This document shows, piece after piece, positions 42,610 to 51,320 of a stretch of 64,000 bases of DNA (position 1 is its first letter; each line of letters begins with the position of its first letter). Source of the DNA: an uncultured Clostridia bacterium (lineage in GTDB: Bacteria > Bacillota > Clostridia > UBA1381 > UMGS1253); the NCBI GenBank assembly GCA_934457145.1, contig CAKSHP010000009.1, forward strand, positions 1-64,000, in the 5' to 3' direction. Position numbers and translations under genes: made by a program. The notes under the pieces were generated by a model, which saw nothing but the letters and a program-made list of their open reading frames with translations, was not told where the DNA came from and did not search any database.

Positions 42610-42638
42610 ATTATAGCACCGGGACGCCTGTATGTCAA
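42610..42638 (-). promoter_or_regulatory. consensus promoter of the metNIQ leader
   Basis: Minus strand TTGACA (42633-42638), exactly 17 bp, TATAAT (42610-42615). Confidence 0.88.
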
Positions 42639-42667
42639 CAAAAAATTAGCTTCTAATTCTGTTTTTT

Positions 42668-42692
42668 GCAGATAACTTAAAAAGTTATCTGC
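42668..42692. terminator. hairpin after the ABC exporter gene
   Basis: GCAGATAACTT (42668-42678) pairs perfectly with AAGTTATCTGC (42682-42692) over a 3-nt loop. The T-run is on the wrong side for a standard minus-strand terminator (TTTTTT at 42662-42667, plus strand), so termination efficiency is uncertain. Confidence 0.5.
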
Positions 42693-42719
42693 AAATATGT
42701 TTTAAATGCATAAAATTTA

Positions 42720-44480
42720 TTATTTAAGTCTGTCTGCCATAGTGTAAAATTTAGCATATATTCCGTTTTCGCGCATCAAAAAATCATGAGTGCCGCTTTC
42801 GGCAATGCCGTCGCAGGTTAAAACCAAAATTCTGTCGGAATTTTTTATGCTTGAAAGACGGTGCGCAATGGTGATGGTTGTGCGCCCCTGTGCAAGAGCG
42901 TTTAAAGATTTTGCAACTTCAAACTCGCTTTCGTTGTCAAGAGCGCTCGTTGCTTCGTCTAAAATGATAATCGGCGGATTTTTTAAAAATATGCGCGCGA
43001 TGCTTATGCGTTGTTTCTGTCCGCCGGAGAGCTTTACGCCTCTTTCGCCGACATAGGTGTTATATCCGTCTTTTAGCTTTGATATAAACTCATCTGCGCC
43101 GGCGCGGCGTGCCGCTTCTTTCACTTCTTCAAAAGAAGAACCCGGTTTTCCGTAAGAAATATTTTCAAAAACCGTTCCGGAAAATAAATAAACGTCCTGC
43201 TGAACCATGCCGATGTTTCGGCGAAGGCTTTTTAGCGTAAATTCTTTAATATCGTGACCGTCGATAAAAATGGTTCCTCCGGTGGTGTCGTAAAAACGGG
43301 GAATAAGGTTGCAAAGGGTTGTTTTTCCGCCACCCGACGGACCGACTATTGCCACTTTTTCGCCGGGGCTGACGCTAAGATTTAAGTTTTTAAACACCGT
43401 ATTGTGATCGTCGGGATATTCAAAGGAAACATTTTTAAAAACGATATTTCCCTTTGGCGATACCATCTCTTTTGCGTCCGGCGAATCAAAAATTTCAATA
43501 TCGGAGTCTATTATTTGCAAAAACCTTTCTATTCCCGTCATACCGCGCTGAAATTGCTCGGTAAACTCTATTATTTTGCGGATTGTGGTAATCAGCGTTG
43601 AAACATACATAACATATGCAACCATATCACCCGGCAAAATACTGCCGTTTACCAGAAATATTCCGCCGCCGATAATTACGGCTAAATACATAAGTCCGTC
43701 AAACACGCGCGTTGAGGTTTGAAAAAGCCCCATTATTTTATAGGTGTGCTGTTTGATGTCGAAAAAATTTTGGTTTCCTTTTTCAAACTTATTAATTTCC
43801 AAGTCCTCGTTTGCAAAAGCTCTAACAACCTTTTGCCCGAGAAGAGTATCTTCAATATCCGCGTTAAGCTCGCCTATCTGATAGCGCTGTTTTGCAAAGG
43901 CGCTGCGCATTTTTTTATTTATTTTTTTGCATACAATAAACATAACCGGAACAAATATAAATATCATCAGCGTTAAAAGAAAGTTTATGTTTGCAAGTAT
44001 TATAAACGAAAAAACTATCTTAACCCCGGCGATAAAAATTTCCTCCGGGCAATGGTGGGCAAACTCTGTTATGTCAAATAAATCGTTTGTTATGCGCCCC
44101 ATTATCTGCCCTACTTTTGTGTTGTTAAAATATGAATCGGACAGCTTCTGAAGATGCGCATAAGCATCGCGGCGCATATCCGTTTCGATTTTTGTGCCCA
44201 TGATATGACCCGTGCTTGCCATGTAGTAGTTTGCGAAGCTGTCGATAATTCTTAAAACAAAATATAAAAAACCGAGCGACAAAACGGTTTGCATGGTTAA
44301 AAGAGCCGTGTCTTTTAAGGCGGTGTTTGTTATGTAGCGAATTATCATCGGCAGCACTATTTCACACACCGTTGTCAGCGACGCGCAAAATAAATCTGCA
44401 ATCAATGTTTTTACATACGGTTTAAAATACGGAGAAAACCGCATTATCAGTTCTTTGTTTGAATAGCTTTTGTTTTCCAT
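42720..44480 (-). CDS. ABC exporter (MsbA/MdlB type)
   Basis: A half-transporter of 586 residues with six membrane helices fused to an ATPase. The transmembrane domain spans about 1-310, with coupling segments RRDAYAHLQKLSDSYF and QRYQIGELNADIEDT. The ATPase has Walker A VGPSGGGKTTLC, Q-loop MVQQDVYLFSGTV, signature LSGGQKQRISIARI, and Walker B PIIILDEATSALD, with the switch His in AHRLSS. It should work as a homodimer. The substrate (lipid, drug or peptide) cannot be deduced; the neighbours give no clue. Confidence 0.92.
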   Translation of the reverse strand: MENKSYSNKELIMRFSPYFKPYVKTLIADLFCASLTTVCEIVLPMIIRYITNTALKDTALLTMQTVLSLGFLYFVLRIIDSFANYYMASTGHIMGTKIETDMRRDAYAHLQKLSDSYFNNTKVGQIMGRITNDLFDITEFAHHCPEEIFIAGVKIVFSFIILANINFLLTLMIFIFVPVMFIVCKKINKKMRSAFAKQRYQIGELNADIEDTLLGQKVVRAFANEDLEINKFEKGNQNFFDIKQHTYKIMGLFQTSTRVFDGLMYLAVIIGGGIFLVNGSILPGDMVAYVMYVSTLITTIRKIIEFTEQFQRGMTGIERFLQIIDSDIEIFDSPDAKEMVSPKGNIVFKNVSFEYPDDHNTVFKNLNLSVSPGEKVAIVGPSGGGKTTLCNLIPRFYDTTGGTIFIDGHDIKEFTLKSLRRNIGMVQQDVYLFSGTVFENISYGKPGSSFEEVKEAARRAGADEFISKLKDGYNTYVGERGVKLSGGQKQRISIARIFLKNPPIIILDEATSALDNESEFEVAKSLNALAQGRTTITIAHRLSSIKNSDRILVLTCDGIAESGTHDFLMRENGIYAKFYTMADRLK

Positions 44481-44751
44481 TTTTTATCCTCTTTAAATAA
44501 TAATCAAAAACATTTTATCACAATCAAAAGCGTTTTTCAACAAAAATTATTGCAAAGCGGCAAAATGAACGAAAAAAAACGTCTTACGGGAAAATTTTAA
44601 TTATTATTTATTAAATAGGAAGAAAAAGAAAAAAATAAAAAAAATAAAAAATTTTTTTATTTTAATGCAACTTTTCGGGCTTTTAAAATGTATTATAAGT
44701 GAAAAGGGTAAAACACCTAAAAAAATTCATAAAAGGAAAAGAGGAATGAAA

Positions 44752-46311
44752 ATGAAAAAAATTATTTCAATTGCTTTAACGGCAGCAATGGTATTTTCAT
44801 CAATGGTATTTACTGCTTTTGCAGAAGATGAAGAAAACGGCGTTGTACCGATTTCGGCGCCTGTGGATTCTTCAAAACCTGTACCGATTTCAGCTCCGGT
44901 GGATTCTTCGGAAGCACCCGTGCAGAATATAGAAAAGGTTACATATAACGGCACTGTTGAAGAAGCCGGCGAAGGTTATATCACATTAAAGGAAGAAAAA
45001 ATTCAGCTTAACTATGATGAAAGCACTCTTGTTTGCGACTACGACTTTATGCCTTATGAGAGCATAAAGGCAGGCGACAGCGTAACGGTTGTTGCAGACA
45101 CAGTTACAACAATGAGCATACCGGCTCAGTCTTATGCATACTACATTTTGGTTAACACCAAAAATTCTTCGGCAGCGCCGATATATGCAAAGGTTTTGTC
45201 AAATGACGGCAAAGAGATAATGTCTGCGGATAATCAGAACAAAATTATTATCTCAGACGAAACTCCCACATCTCACTACAGAGCAAAAATAAAAATAATG
45301 GCAAAAGATATTCCCGCGGGTTCTGAAATATTTGCATTTGCGACAACCGTAGGTCTTAGCATGCCGGCATATGTGCCCGCAGAGAAAATTGTTGTAATAA
45401 ACATGGGAGAAGAAGCAAAAGAGCCTTCAGAAGGCGCAGAAAATATAACAATTTCAAAACCTGCTGATACCGACAGCGTTACATATAACGGCACTGTTGA
45501 AGAAGCCGGCGAAGGTTATATCACATTAAAGGAAGAAAAAATTCAGCTTAACTATGATGAAAGCACTCTTGTTTGCGACTACGACTTTATGCCTTATGAG
45601 AGCATAAAGGCAGGCGACAGCGTAACGGTTGTTGCAGACACGGTTACAACAATGAGCATACCGGCTCAGTCTTATGCATACTACATTTTGGTTAATACCA
45701 AAAATTCTTCGGCAGCGCCGATATATGCAAAGGTTTTGTCAAATGACGGCAAAGAGATAATGTCTGCAGATAATCAGAACAAAATTATTATCTCAGACGA
45801 TACCCCCACAGCTCATTACAGAGCAAAAATAAAAATAATGGCAAAAGATATTCCCGCGGGTTCTGAAATATTTGCTTTTGCAGAAACTGTAGGTCTTAGT
45901 ATTCCGGCATATGTTGCACCCGAGAAAATCACGGTTGTAAACCTTGCCCAGGATACGGCTGCGGCAGATGTTGAAAAAATTATTGTTGACGATAAAACAT
46001 ATGAGGTATCGTTTAACTTTGAAAAAAAAGAAGAATTCGGCGAAAACCCAACTGCAAGATTTGCGTTAAGGCCGGTTTGCGAAGCTTTGGGCTATGATGT
46101 TTCCTGGGTTGGCGAAACGCAGAGCATCGTTCTTTCAAAAGGCGGAAAAGACGTAAGCTTGGATATTGGCGTTGCAGTGCAGAAAATCGGCCACACACCG
46201 ATGATTATTGACGGCAAAACATATGTTACACTTTCTTTGTTTAAAGTTTTATACGGAGATGAGGCAGAAGTTTCACTTAAAGACAACGCAGTAGTTGTTA
46301 CAACAAAGTAA
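44752..46311 (+). CDS. secreted protein with duplicated domain and stalk domain
   Basis: About 519 residues with a clear signal peptide (KKIISIALTAAMVFSSMVFTAFA). The start is set at the ATG at 44752, since GAGG lies 7 nt upstream of it; ATG at 44746 is the alternative. A short PISAPVDSS motif occurs twice. Then come two almost identical 155-residue domains starting VTYNGTVEEAGEGYI, and a C-terminal copper-amine-oxidase-like stalk domain (about 410-519, FALRPVCEALGYDVSWV). The repeated domain is beta-rich and unknown to me. A cell-surface location is likely. Confidence 0.8.
   Translation: MKKIISIALTAAMVFSSMVFTAFAEDEENGVVPISAPVDSSKPVPISAPVDSSEAPVQNIEKVTYNGTVEEAGEGYITLKEEKIQLNYDESTLVCDYDFMPYESIKAGDSVTVVADTVTTMSIPAQSYAYYILVNTKNSSAAPIYAKVLSNDGKEIMSADNQNKIIISDETPTSHYRAKIKIMAKDIPAGSEIFAFATTVGLSMPAYVPAEKIVVINMGEEAKEPSEGAENITISKPADTDSVTYNGTVEEAGEGYITLKEEKIQLNYDESTLVCDYDFMPYESIKAGDSVTVVADTVTTMSIPAQSYAYYILVNTKNSSAAPIYAKVLSNDGKEIMSADNQNKIIISDDTPTAHYRAKIKIMAKDIPAGSEIFAFAETVGLSIPAYVAPEKITVVNLAQDTAAADVEKIIVDDKTYEVSFNFEKKEEFGENPTARFALRPVCEALGYDVSWVGETQSIVLSKGGKDVSLDIGVAVQKIGHTPMIIDGKTYVTLSLFKVLYGDEAEVSLKDNAVVVTTK
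44938..45401 (+). repeat. intragenic repeat unit 1
   Basis: Repeated at 45478-45941 with a 540-bp offset. Only scattered single-base changes are visible, many of them silent. Confidence 0.9.
45478..45941 (+). repeat. intragenic repeat unit 2
   Basis: The second near-identical unit. Differences such as DETPTSHY versus DDTPTAHY and MPAYVPAE versus IPAYVAPE are concentrated at the end of the unit. Confidence 0.9.
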
Positions 46312-46327
46312 ATCCCTTCCCTTTTTT

Positions 46328-46373
46328 CGGGGGCGCGCCGGCGCAAAAAGCCGGTGCGCCCCCGGCTTTTTTT
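46328..46373 (+). terminator. strong rho-independent terminator
   Basis: GGGGGCGCGCCGGC pairs with GCCGGTGCGCCCCC, followed by GGCTTTTTTT. It closes the duplicated-domain gene. Confidence 0.9.
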
Positions 46374-46478
46374 ATGCATAACGGCAAAATATATCTCATA
46401 TATATTACAAAGGAAAGTTTTAAAAATCTTAAGGTCTGCCAAAAAGCTTTATTACGGCGGACGGAAAGGCGAATATGT

Positions 46479-48038
46479 ATGGATATAAAAAAAGAAACGA
46501 TAACAGTCAGCGAAACTGTTATGAGAACAAATGAAAAAGTGCTTGTGAGTTCGGATATTATTGTGCCGGATGTGAAAAGCGATATTGCAAAGGTTCTGCG
46601 CCTTGATGCAGACGCAATTGTGGAAAGCTGCACCTACACCGGATCCCATATAGAAATTGACGGCAAAATATATCTCACAATTTTATATGTTCCGGAAAAT
46701 AACGAAAATCAGCCCGTTTGCTCGATAGTAACGGACATACCTTTTGAAACGCAGATAGAAGATTCGCGCCTTACGGAGGGAGTAAAGGCTGTTTGCAAGG
46801 CGGATGTTTATAATATAGAATTTAATCTTTTAAACTCCAGAAAGCTTTGCGCAAAAACGCTGGTCGACTTAAATCTGCACGTGATAAGACTAAAACAGGA
46901 GGATTTTGTTGTTTCAATGGACGATAGCTCCTTTGAAGTTTATGACGACAGTGCGAAAATTTTTTCTTTGATTGATTTTAAAAACACAAAATTCACAGCC
47001 GAGGAGGTTTTGGATTTTCCGAGCGGAAAACCGGGTGCGGTTTCGGTTTTAAAAACCGACGTTAGGCTCATGGATTATCAAACGCATATAATAACCGGCA
47101 AAATCATAGTAAAGGGCAGCGTTGAAAGCTGCTGCTTATATGTGGGCGACAACGGCAAAATAGAATTTGTGAACCACGAAATACCGTTTACGGAGGTGAT
47201 TGACGCTTCGGGCGTTAATGAAAACAGTATTTGCGATTTAACGCTCGGAGTGTGTGTATCGTCGGCAAGGCTTCGCGCCGATTCTGACGGAGATATGAGG
47301 CTTTTGGAGCTTGAGATGCTTTTTTCCGCCGAGGTTTTGGCATATGAGCAAAGCGAAATAAAATTAATATCCGATTGCTTTTCCGTAAGCGACAACGCAG
47401 TTTGCAAACAAAAGAAAATAAACCTTGAAAAACTTGTTTACAGCGAATGTTTAAGAAAAGACATAAAGGGCAGCATAGTGCTTGGCGAAAACATGCCCCC
47501 GGTTGAAACGGTTTACAATATTCTGGTTAAGCCGTATATCGAAAAAACAACCGTGTCGGACGGACAGATAAACATAGAGGGCAGCTGCGACTGTTATGCT
47601 TTGTATTTAAGCAGCAAGGAAAACATGCCGATTTTCAGCGCAATGTCATCTGTGGAGTTTTCGCTTAGCGTTAATTCAAATCAGATAAACGAAAACTGCA
47701 TATGTTCGGCTGCTGCAAAGGTTAATTCATCCTCGTATAACATAACGCTTTCGGGAGAAATTGAGATAAGATGTGCGCTTGATGTGTGCGTGTCTGCAAC
47801 GGATACATATGAAAAGGAATTTGTGAGCGAAATTGAGCCGGCGCAAGATGAGCCAAAAAACAAAAGACACGGGGTTTGCGTGTATTTTGTAAAAAAGGGC
47901 GACAGCCTTTGGAAGATAGCAAAGAAATATAAAGTTCCGCTCGGACTTCTGATAAAGTTAAACAAGCTTGAAAACCCGGATTTGATTTATCCCGGTCAGC
48001 CTGTTTTGGTGCCTATGCCGCAAAAGGCATGTAAGTAA
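46479..48038 (+). CDS. sipL: spore-coat morphogenesis protein SipL-like (SPOCS and LysM)
   Basis: About 519 residues. It contains repeated DUF3794 (SPOCS) domains over most of its length (for example KVLVSSDIIVPDVKSDIAKVL and IDGKIYLTILYV) and a C-terminal LysM domain, VYFVKKGDSLWKIAKKYKVPLGLLIKLNKLENPDLIYPGQPVLVP. This architecture and length match SipL of Clostridioides, which binds SpoIVA through the LysM domain and is needed for coat assembly around the forespore. The start is taken at the ATG at 46479. It supports a spore-forming host. Confidence 0.87.
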   Translation: MDIKKETITVSETVMRTNEKVLVSSDIIVPDVKSDIAKVLRLDADAIVESCTYTGSHIEIDGKIYLTILYVPENNENQPVCSIVTDIPFETQIEDSRLTEGVKAVCKADVYNIEFNLLNSRKLCAKTLVDLNLHVIRLKQEDFVVSMDDSSFEVYDDSAKIFSLIDFKNTKFTAEEVLDFPSGKPGAVSVLKTDVRLMDYQTHIITGKIIVKGSVESCCLYVGDNGKIEFVNHEIPFTEVIDASGVNENSICDLTLGVCVSSARLRADSDGDMRLLELEMLFSAEVLAYEQSEIKLISDCFSVSDNAVCKQKKINLEKLVYSECLRKDIKGSIVLGENMPPVETVYNILVKPYIEKTTVSDGQINIEGSCDCYALYLSSKENMPIFSAMSSVEFSLSVNSNQINENCICSAAAKVNSSSYNITLSGEIEIRCALDVCVSATDTYEKEFVSEIEPAQDEPKNKRHGVCVYFVKKGDSLWKIAKKYKVPLGLLIKLNKLENPDLIYPGQPVLVPMPQKACK

Positions 48039-48042
48039 TAAA

Positions 48043-48076
48043 AACCGCCGCTGTTTTTTCCATAGCGGCGGTTTTT
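48043..48076 (+). terminator. rho-independent terminator
   Basis: ACCGCCGCT pairs with AGCGGCGGT, followed by TTTTT. Confidence 0.88.
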
Positions 48077-48109
48077 TGTGTATTTTTGAAAATGGTTTGC
48101 GATATATAT

Positions 48110-48190
48110 TGTAGGGAAAGGGCTTGCTCTTTCCGTTTTTGCAATCAGTTTTTATCTGCGTTTGCGGCAGGACGGGGCCCCTGCCCTACA
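48110..48190. repeat. TGTAGGG mini-repeat, copy 1
   Basis: An 81-bp copy of a mini-repeat that begins TGTAGGGAAAGGGC and ends GGGGCCCCTGCCCTACA, so its ends form imperfect terminal inverted repeats. It is more diverged than copies 2 and 3 (58447 and 58635). It is non-coding. Confidence 0.8.
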
Positions 48191-48249
48191 AGATTTTATT
48201 TAACTTTTTCACTATTCACTATTACCTATTCCCTCAAATCGCCTCTGCC

Positions 48250-48591
48250 CTACAGGGCGGAAAAATATTCTTCTTTACTTACAACTTTAATAAACGGATA
48301 CTCTTTTTGCAAACGCCGGAGTATATTTGCGCTTTCATCATTGCTGCCCATATCGACTGCCGTGAGCGATAAAAACATTTTCTCCCTCGAGGTGAAAAAT
48401 ATTTCTTCTGCCAGAAGCCGCACGGTGTTTTCTATTGTATCCTCGTCATTTTTAAATTTTACAACGATTTCCGACTTTAAAACTCTGCATTTTTTAATCA
48501 GATAAAAGCTGCACAGCATACGAAGCGCGCTGAAAAGCCCGAAAATCGAAAAAATCCAGAAAAGTGCAGTAAAAACGCTTTCTAAAAACAT
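48250..48591 (-). CDS. small membrane protein, unknown function
   Basis: About 113 residues, starting MFLESVFTALFWIFSIFGLF. One hydrophobic N-terminal helix (about 3-30) is followed by a soluble part with EIVVKFKNDEDTIENTVRLLAEEIFF and SLTAVDMGSNDESANILRRLQKEYPFIKV, a Rossmann-like pattern reminiscent of glycosyltransferase-type folds but too short to be one. AAAGGACGG supports the ATG at 48591. The TAG stop lies inside a CTGTAGGGC copy of the mini-repeat end. Confidence 0.65.
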   Translation of the reverse strand: MFLESVFTALFWIFSIFGLFSALRMLCSFYLIKKCRVLKSEIVVKFKNDEDTIENTVRLLAEEIFFTSREKMFLSLTAVDMGSNDESANILRRLQKEYPFIKVVSKEEYFSAL

Positions 48592-48691
48592 AAAATCCGT
48601 CCTTTCTTTGATTTTGGCATATTGCGGCCGTTTTTTTGATGCCTGTGGTAATATAATATGCAAAAGGAAAAAAATACGTGCTTAAAAAGTG

Positions 48692-48720
48692 TTGCAATTT
48701 TTTCGGTTTTGTTGTATAAT
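48692..48720 (+). promoter_or_regulatory. promoter of the sensor-regulator gene
   Basis: TTGCAA (48692-48697), 17-bp spacer, TATAAT (48715-48720). Confidence 0.72.
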
Positions 48721-48757
48721 CGGTTATATAGATTAAGTAGTCAAAGAGGAAAACGTA

Positions 48758-50935
48758 ATGAAAACAAAAAAATATTTTAACAGAATATTTGGCGTTTGTG
48801 TGGCTTTGTGCGCTGCGTTTTCGCTTTTATTTTCGCTTACATATTACATTACTTCTGCAAAAAGAATTTATACGGATTTTTGCGCGGACAAACAAATTCA
48901 AACCGCAAACGAATCTGCCGCTTTGGAGCAGATTTTTAAAATGTGCGAAAAATCTGCGCAGTATTCAGCAAAAAATATCGATTATACGCCGGCCTCTTTT
49001 CAAAACGCGCTGCAAAGCGCACAGGATTTTTTCGACTTCGGCAGCATATATGTCATGGACGAAAACAAAACGGTCTATAAAAAGGACGACAGCTTTTTTT
49101 TAGACGCGTCCGTGCGAGAAAAGCTTGCGGCAATGAAAACTGATTTTAAACTCTTTTCATTTTCGGAGGGCGGCAGAGAATATATAGCGATTGCAAACCG
49201 CATAAACACGGATGATAAAAATATATATTTCCTGCGTGCGTCGGAAAAGGGCGAGTTTTTAAGAGCGGGCAAAATAAGTTCCGATTCGCTCGTGTTTTTA
49301 AATGACACAAATGCAATATATCTCGGCAGCGAAAAATATTTTGCGGATATGAAAAGTCATATAAACGAAAAGGGCGCCCAAAGCGTGTTTTCAAATATAA
49401 TCGATGGAGAATACAAAGGAAAAGACTGTGTGTACACAGCAGCGCAGAGCGAATATATTAAAAATGCCGGAGAGGTGTTTATTTATTCAACAGCGTCTGT
49501 TTCTTCAAAATATGCCGAGTTTGCGCTTATCTGCGTGGCGGTGTTTTTTATTGTTTTAATACTGCTGTCGCTTTTGTGCTTTGCGGCTGCAAAAATAGCG
49601 TATCACCCGATAGACGAACTAAACGCCCTCGCCGTCAGATACACAAACGAAAGCGATTCGGCAGACGAGGTTGCGCATATTTCGTCGGCGCTTAAGGCTA
49701 TGGCAGAAAAGATAAATGTTTTAAAAGCCGACGCACAAAAAAAACAGCAGCTTTTAAGAGAACACTTTGTTAAAGACCTTCTTTCCGGCATTGTCGGCGA
49801 AGAATCGTATGCATCATATGCCGGGGAGTTTTTTATGACGGAATATGAAACGCCTTTTTATGCGGGCGTGTTTGAAATAGCGGATTATGAGTCTTTGTCG
49901 GAGGTATTTGGCGAAAGAAACCTTTTGCAGATAAAAAAACAGATTTGCTCGTTTATAGATAACGAGCTTATGGGCAGAAGCATACAAAGCGCCGTTGAAA
50001 TTGATAAAAAACGCTTTGCCGTGGTAACGTACGGGTGCGATGTTTCAAGAATACATCAGAATTTTTCTTATATAGTGTCGGTGATTAACGGCGAGTTTGA
50101 CGTTGAAATGATTGCGCTTATCGGAAGCCGCTGCGACAATCTGTTTTATATAAACGAAAGCTATGCAAACTGTGTTAAAGCTCTGGACGAGTCGGGCGTG
50201 CTCGGATTTTGCGGCACAGTTATTTCTTATGAAGATATTGAAACCAAAGCAAACTTTTACTATCCCGTAAATCTTGAGCGCGATCTGATAAGCAGCGTTA
50301 TAAGATTAAAGCGCGGGGAAAGCATGCGCATAATAAATAATATCTTAGATGAAAACCTGAACGGAAAAACGCTCACAAAAGAAAAACACAATGCAATTAT
50401 ATTTGCCTTTACCGCCACGATTAACAGAATTGTTGAGGCAATTAACAAAACGGTCGACGAGGTGTACGGCAAGGACAATATAGTGTTTCTGGAGCTTAAA
50501 ATGTGTGACGGTGCGCCGGCGCTGCGCGCAAAGGTGATACAGTGCTTTGACAAAATTTTAAACTATATGTCGGGCGATGAGGACGCGGATATGTCAAAAA
50601 GGCTTATGGACTATATACACTCTCACTATAACGAAGACATTTCCCTAACCGAAATCGGAGCATATTTTAAACGCTCAAAGTGCTATATAAGCACGGTGTT
50701 TAAAGAAACAACCGGCGAAAACTTCAAAGACTATTTAAGCCGTTACCGCATAAAAAAGGCAAAGGAAATCCTTTTAAAAAACCCGAACATCAAAAACAAA
50801 GAGCTTGCCGCGATGATCGGCTGCAACACGCCCGCAACGCTGTTTCGTTTGTTTAACAAATATGAAAATATGTCTCCGGGGCAGTTTGCAAAAAACGGCA
50901 CCGACGGCAAAGACGGCTCTGAAAAATCAAATTAG
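48758..50935 (+). CDS. membrane-bound AraC-type sensor-regulator
   Basis: A one-component transmembrane regulator of 725 residues. There is a first helix at about 10-32, an extracellular sensor (about 33-245, Cache-like with a FGSIYVMDENKTVYKKDD strand), a second helix (about 250-275) and a HAMP-like linker YHPIDELNALAVRY. A long cytoplasmic region follows (about 330-610), then an AraC double helix-turn-helix at the end (DISLTEIGAYFKRSKCYISTVFK, KELAAMIGCNTPATLFRLFNKY, SPGQF). This group typically senses external sugars and switches on nearby glycan-use or surface genes. The two large surface-protein genes downstream are natural targets. Confidence 0.88.
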   Translation: MKTKKYFNRIFGVCVALCAAFSLLFSLTYYITSAKRIYTDFCADKQIQTANESAALEQIFKMCEKSAQYSAKNIDYTPASFQNALQSAQDFFDFGSIYVMDENKTVYKKDDSFFLDASVREKLAAMKTDFKLFSFSEGGREYIAIANRINTDDKNIYFLRASEKGEFLRAGKISSDSLVFLNDTNAIYLGSEKYFADMKSHINEKGAQSVFSNIIDGEYKGKDCVYTAAQSEYIKNAGEVFIYSTASVSSKYAEFALICVAVFFIVLILLSLLCFAAAKIAYHPIDELNALAVRYTNESDSADEVAHISSALKAMAEKINVLKADAQKKQQLLREHFVKDLLSGIVGEESYASYAGEFFMTEYETPFYAGVFEIADYESLSEVFGERNLLQIKKQICSFIDNELMGRSIQSAVEIDKKRFAVVTYGCDVSRIHQNFSYIVSVINGEFDVEMIALIGSRCDNLFYINESYANCVKALDESGVLGFCGTVISYEDIETKANFYYPVNLERDLISSVIRLKRGESMRIINNILDENLNGKTLTKEKHNAIIFAFTATINRIVEAINKTVDEVYGKDNIVFLELKMCDGAPALRAKVIQCFDKILNYMSGDEDADMSKRLMDYIHSHYNEDISLTEIGAYFKRSKCYISTVFKETTGENFKDYLSRYRIKKAKEILLKNPNIKNKELAAMIGCNTPATLFRLFNKYENMSPGQFAKNGTDGKDGSEKSN

Positions 50936-51320
50936 AGCGGGTGCGCCAAAACGGTTATTAGTCATTATAACCATAAAACGCAGTGCAATTTTGTTGAAAA
51001 TTACAGAAAATATTTTTTAAAAATTAAAAATTTTAAAAAAACATAAAAAATATAATAAAATTACAAAAATTATAATTTACATAACGGCAAATATGTGTTA
51101 TTATACTATATGTTAATATATGTGCAGTGTCTTTAGAAGAGGACGGTGCATGGTTTTTATAAAAATAAGGCCGTGTTTTGGGCAAATATCAATAAAGAAA
51201 ATATGGTTTTATTTTTATTGTGTTAAGTATATTTTTTGCGAAGCGCAAGCCTTTTTGGCGGGCGCGAGCGATAATATAAAAAAATTTATTAAAATTTTTT
51301 GTAAACGAGGGGGAATCTTC
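50936..51320. other. long leader region before the giant surface protein
   Basis: 385 bp without a gene. The first 130 bp are AT-rich with a possible -10 TATACT at 51102-51107. From there about 200 nt of leader run to the GAGGGGG ribosome-binding site. No known riboswitch motif was recognised. Confidence 0.4.

Noticed and set aside
42370..42640. SAM riboswitch or Met T-box upstream of metN
   Set aside because: The leader lacks the S-box core and the T-box sequence, and most of its length is occupied by the small Met/Cys-rich ORF and one terminator.
50936..51320. c-di-GMP riboswitch in the leader of the giant surface protein
   Set aside because: Such leaders are common before surface genes, but neither the GEMM-I core nor a GEMM-II-like pattern could be found by eye.
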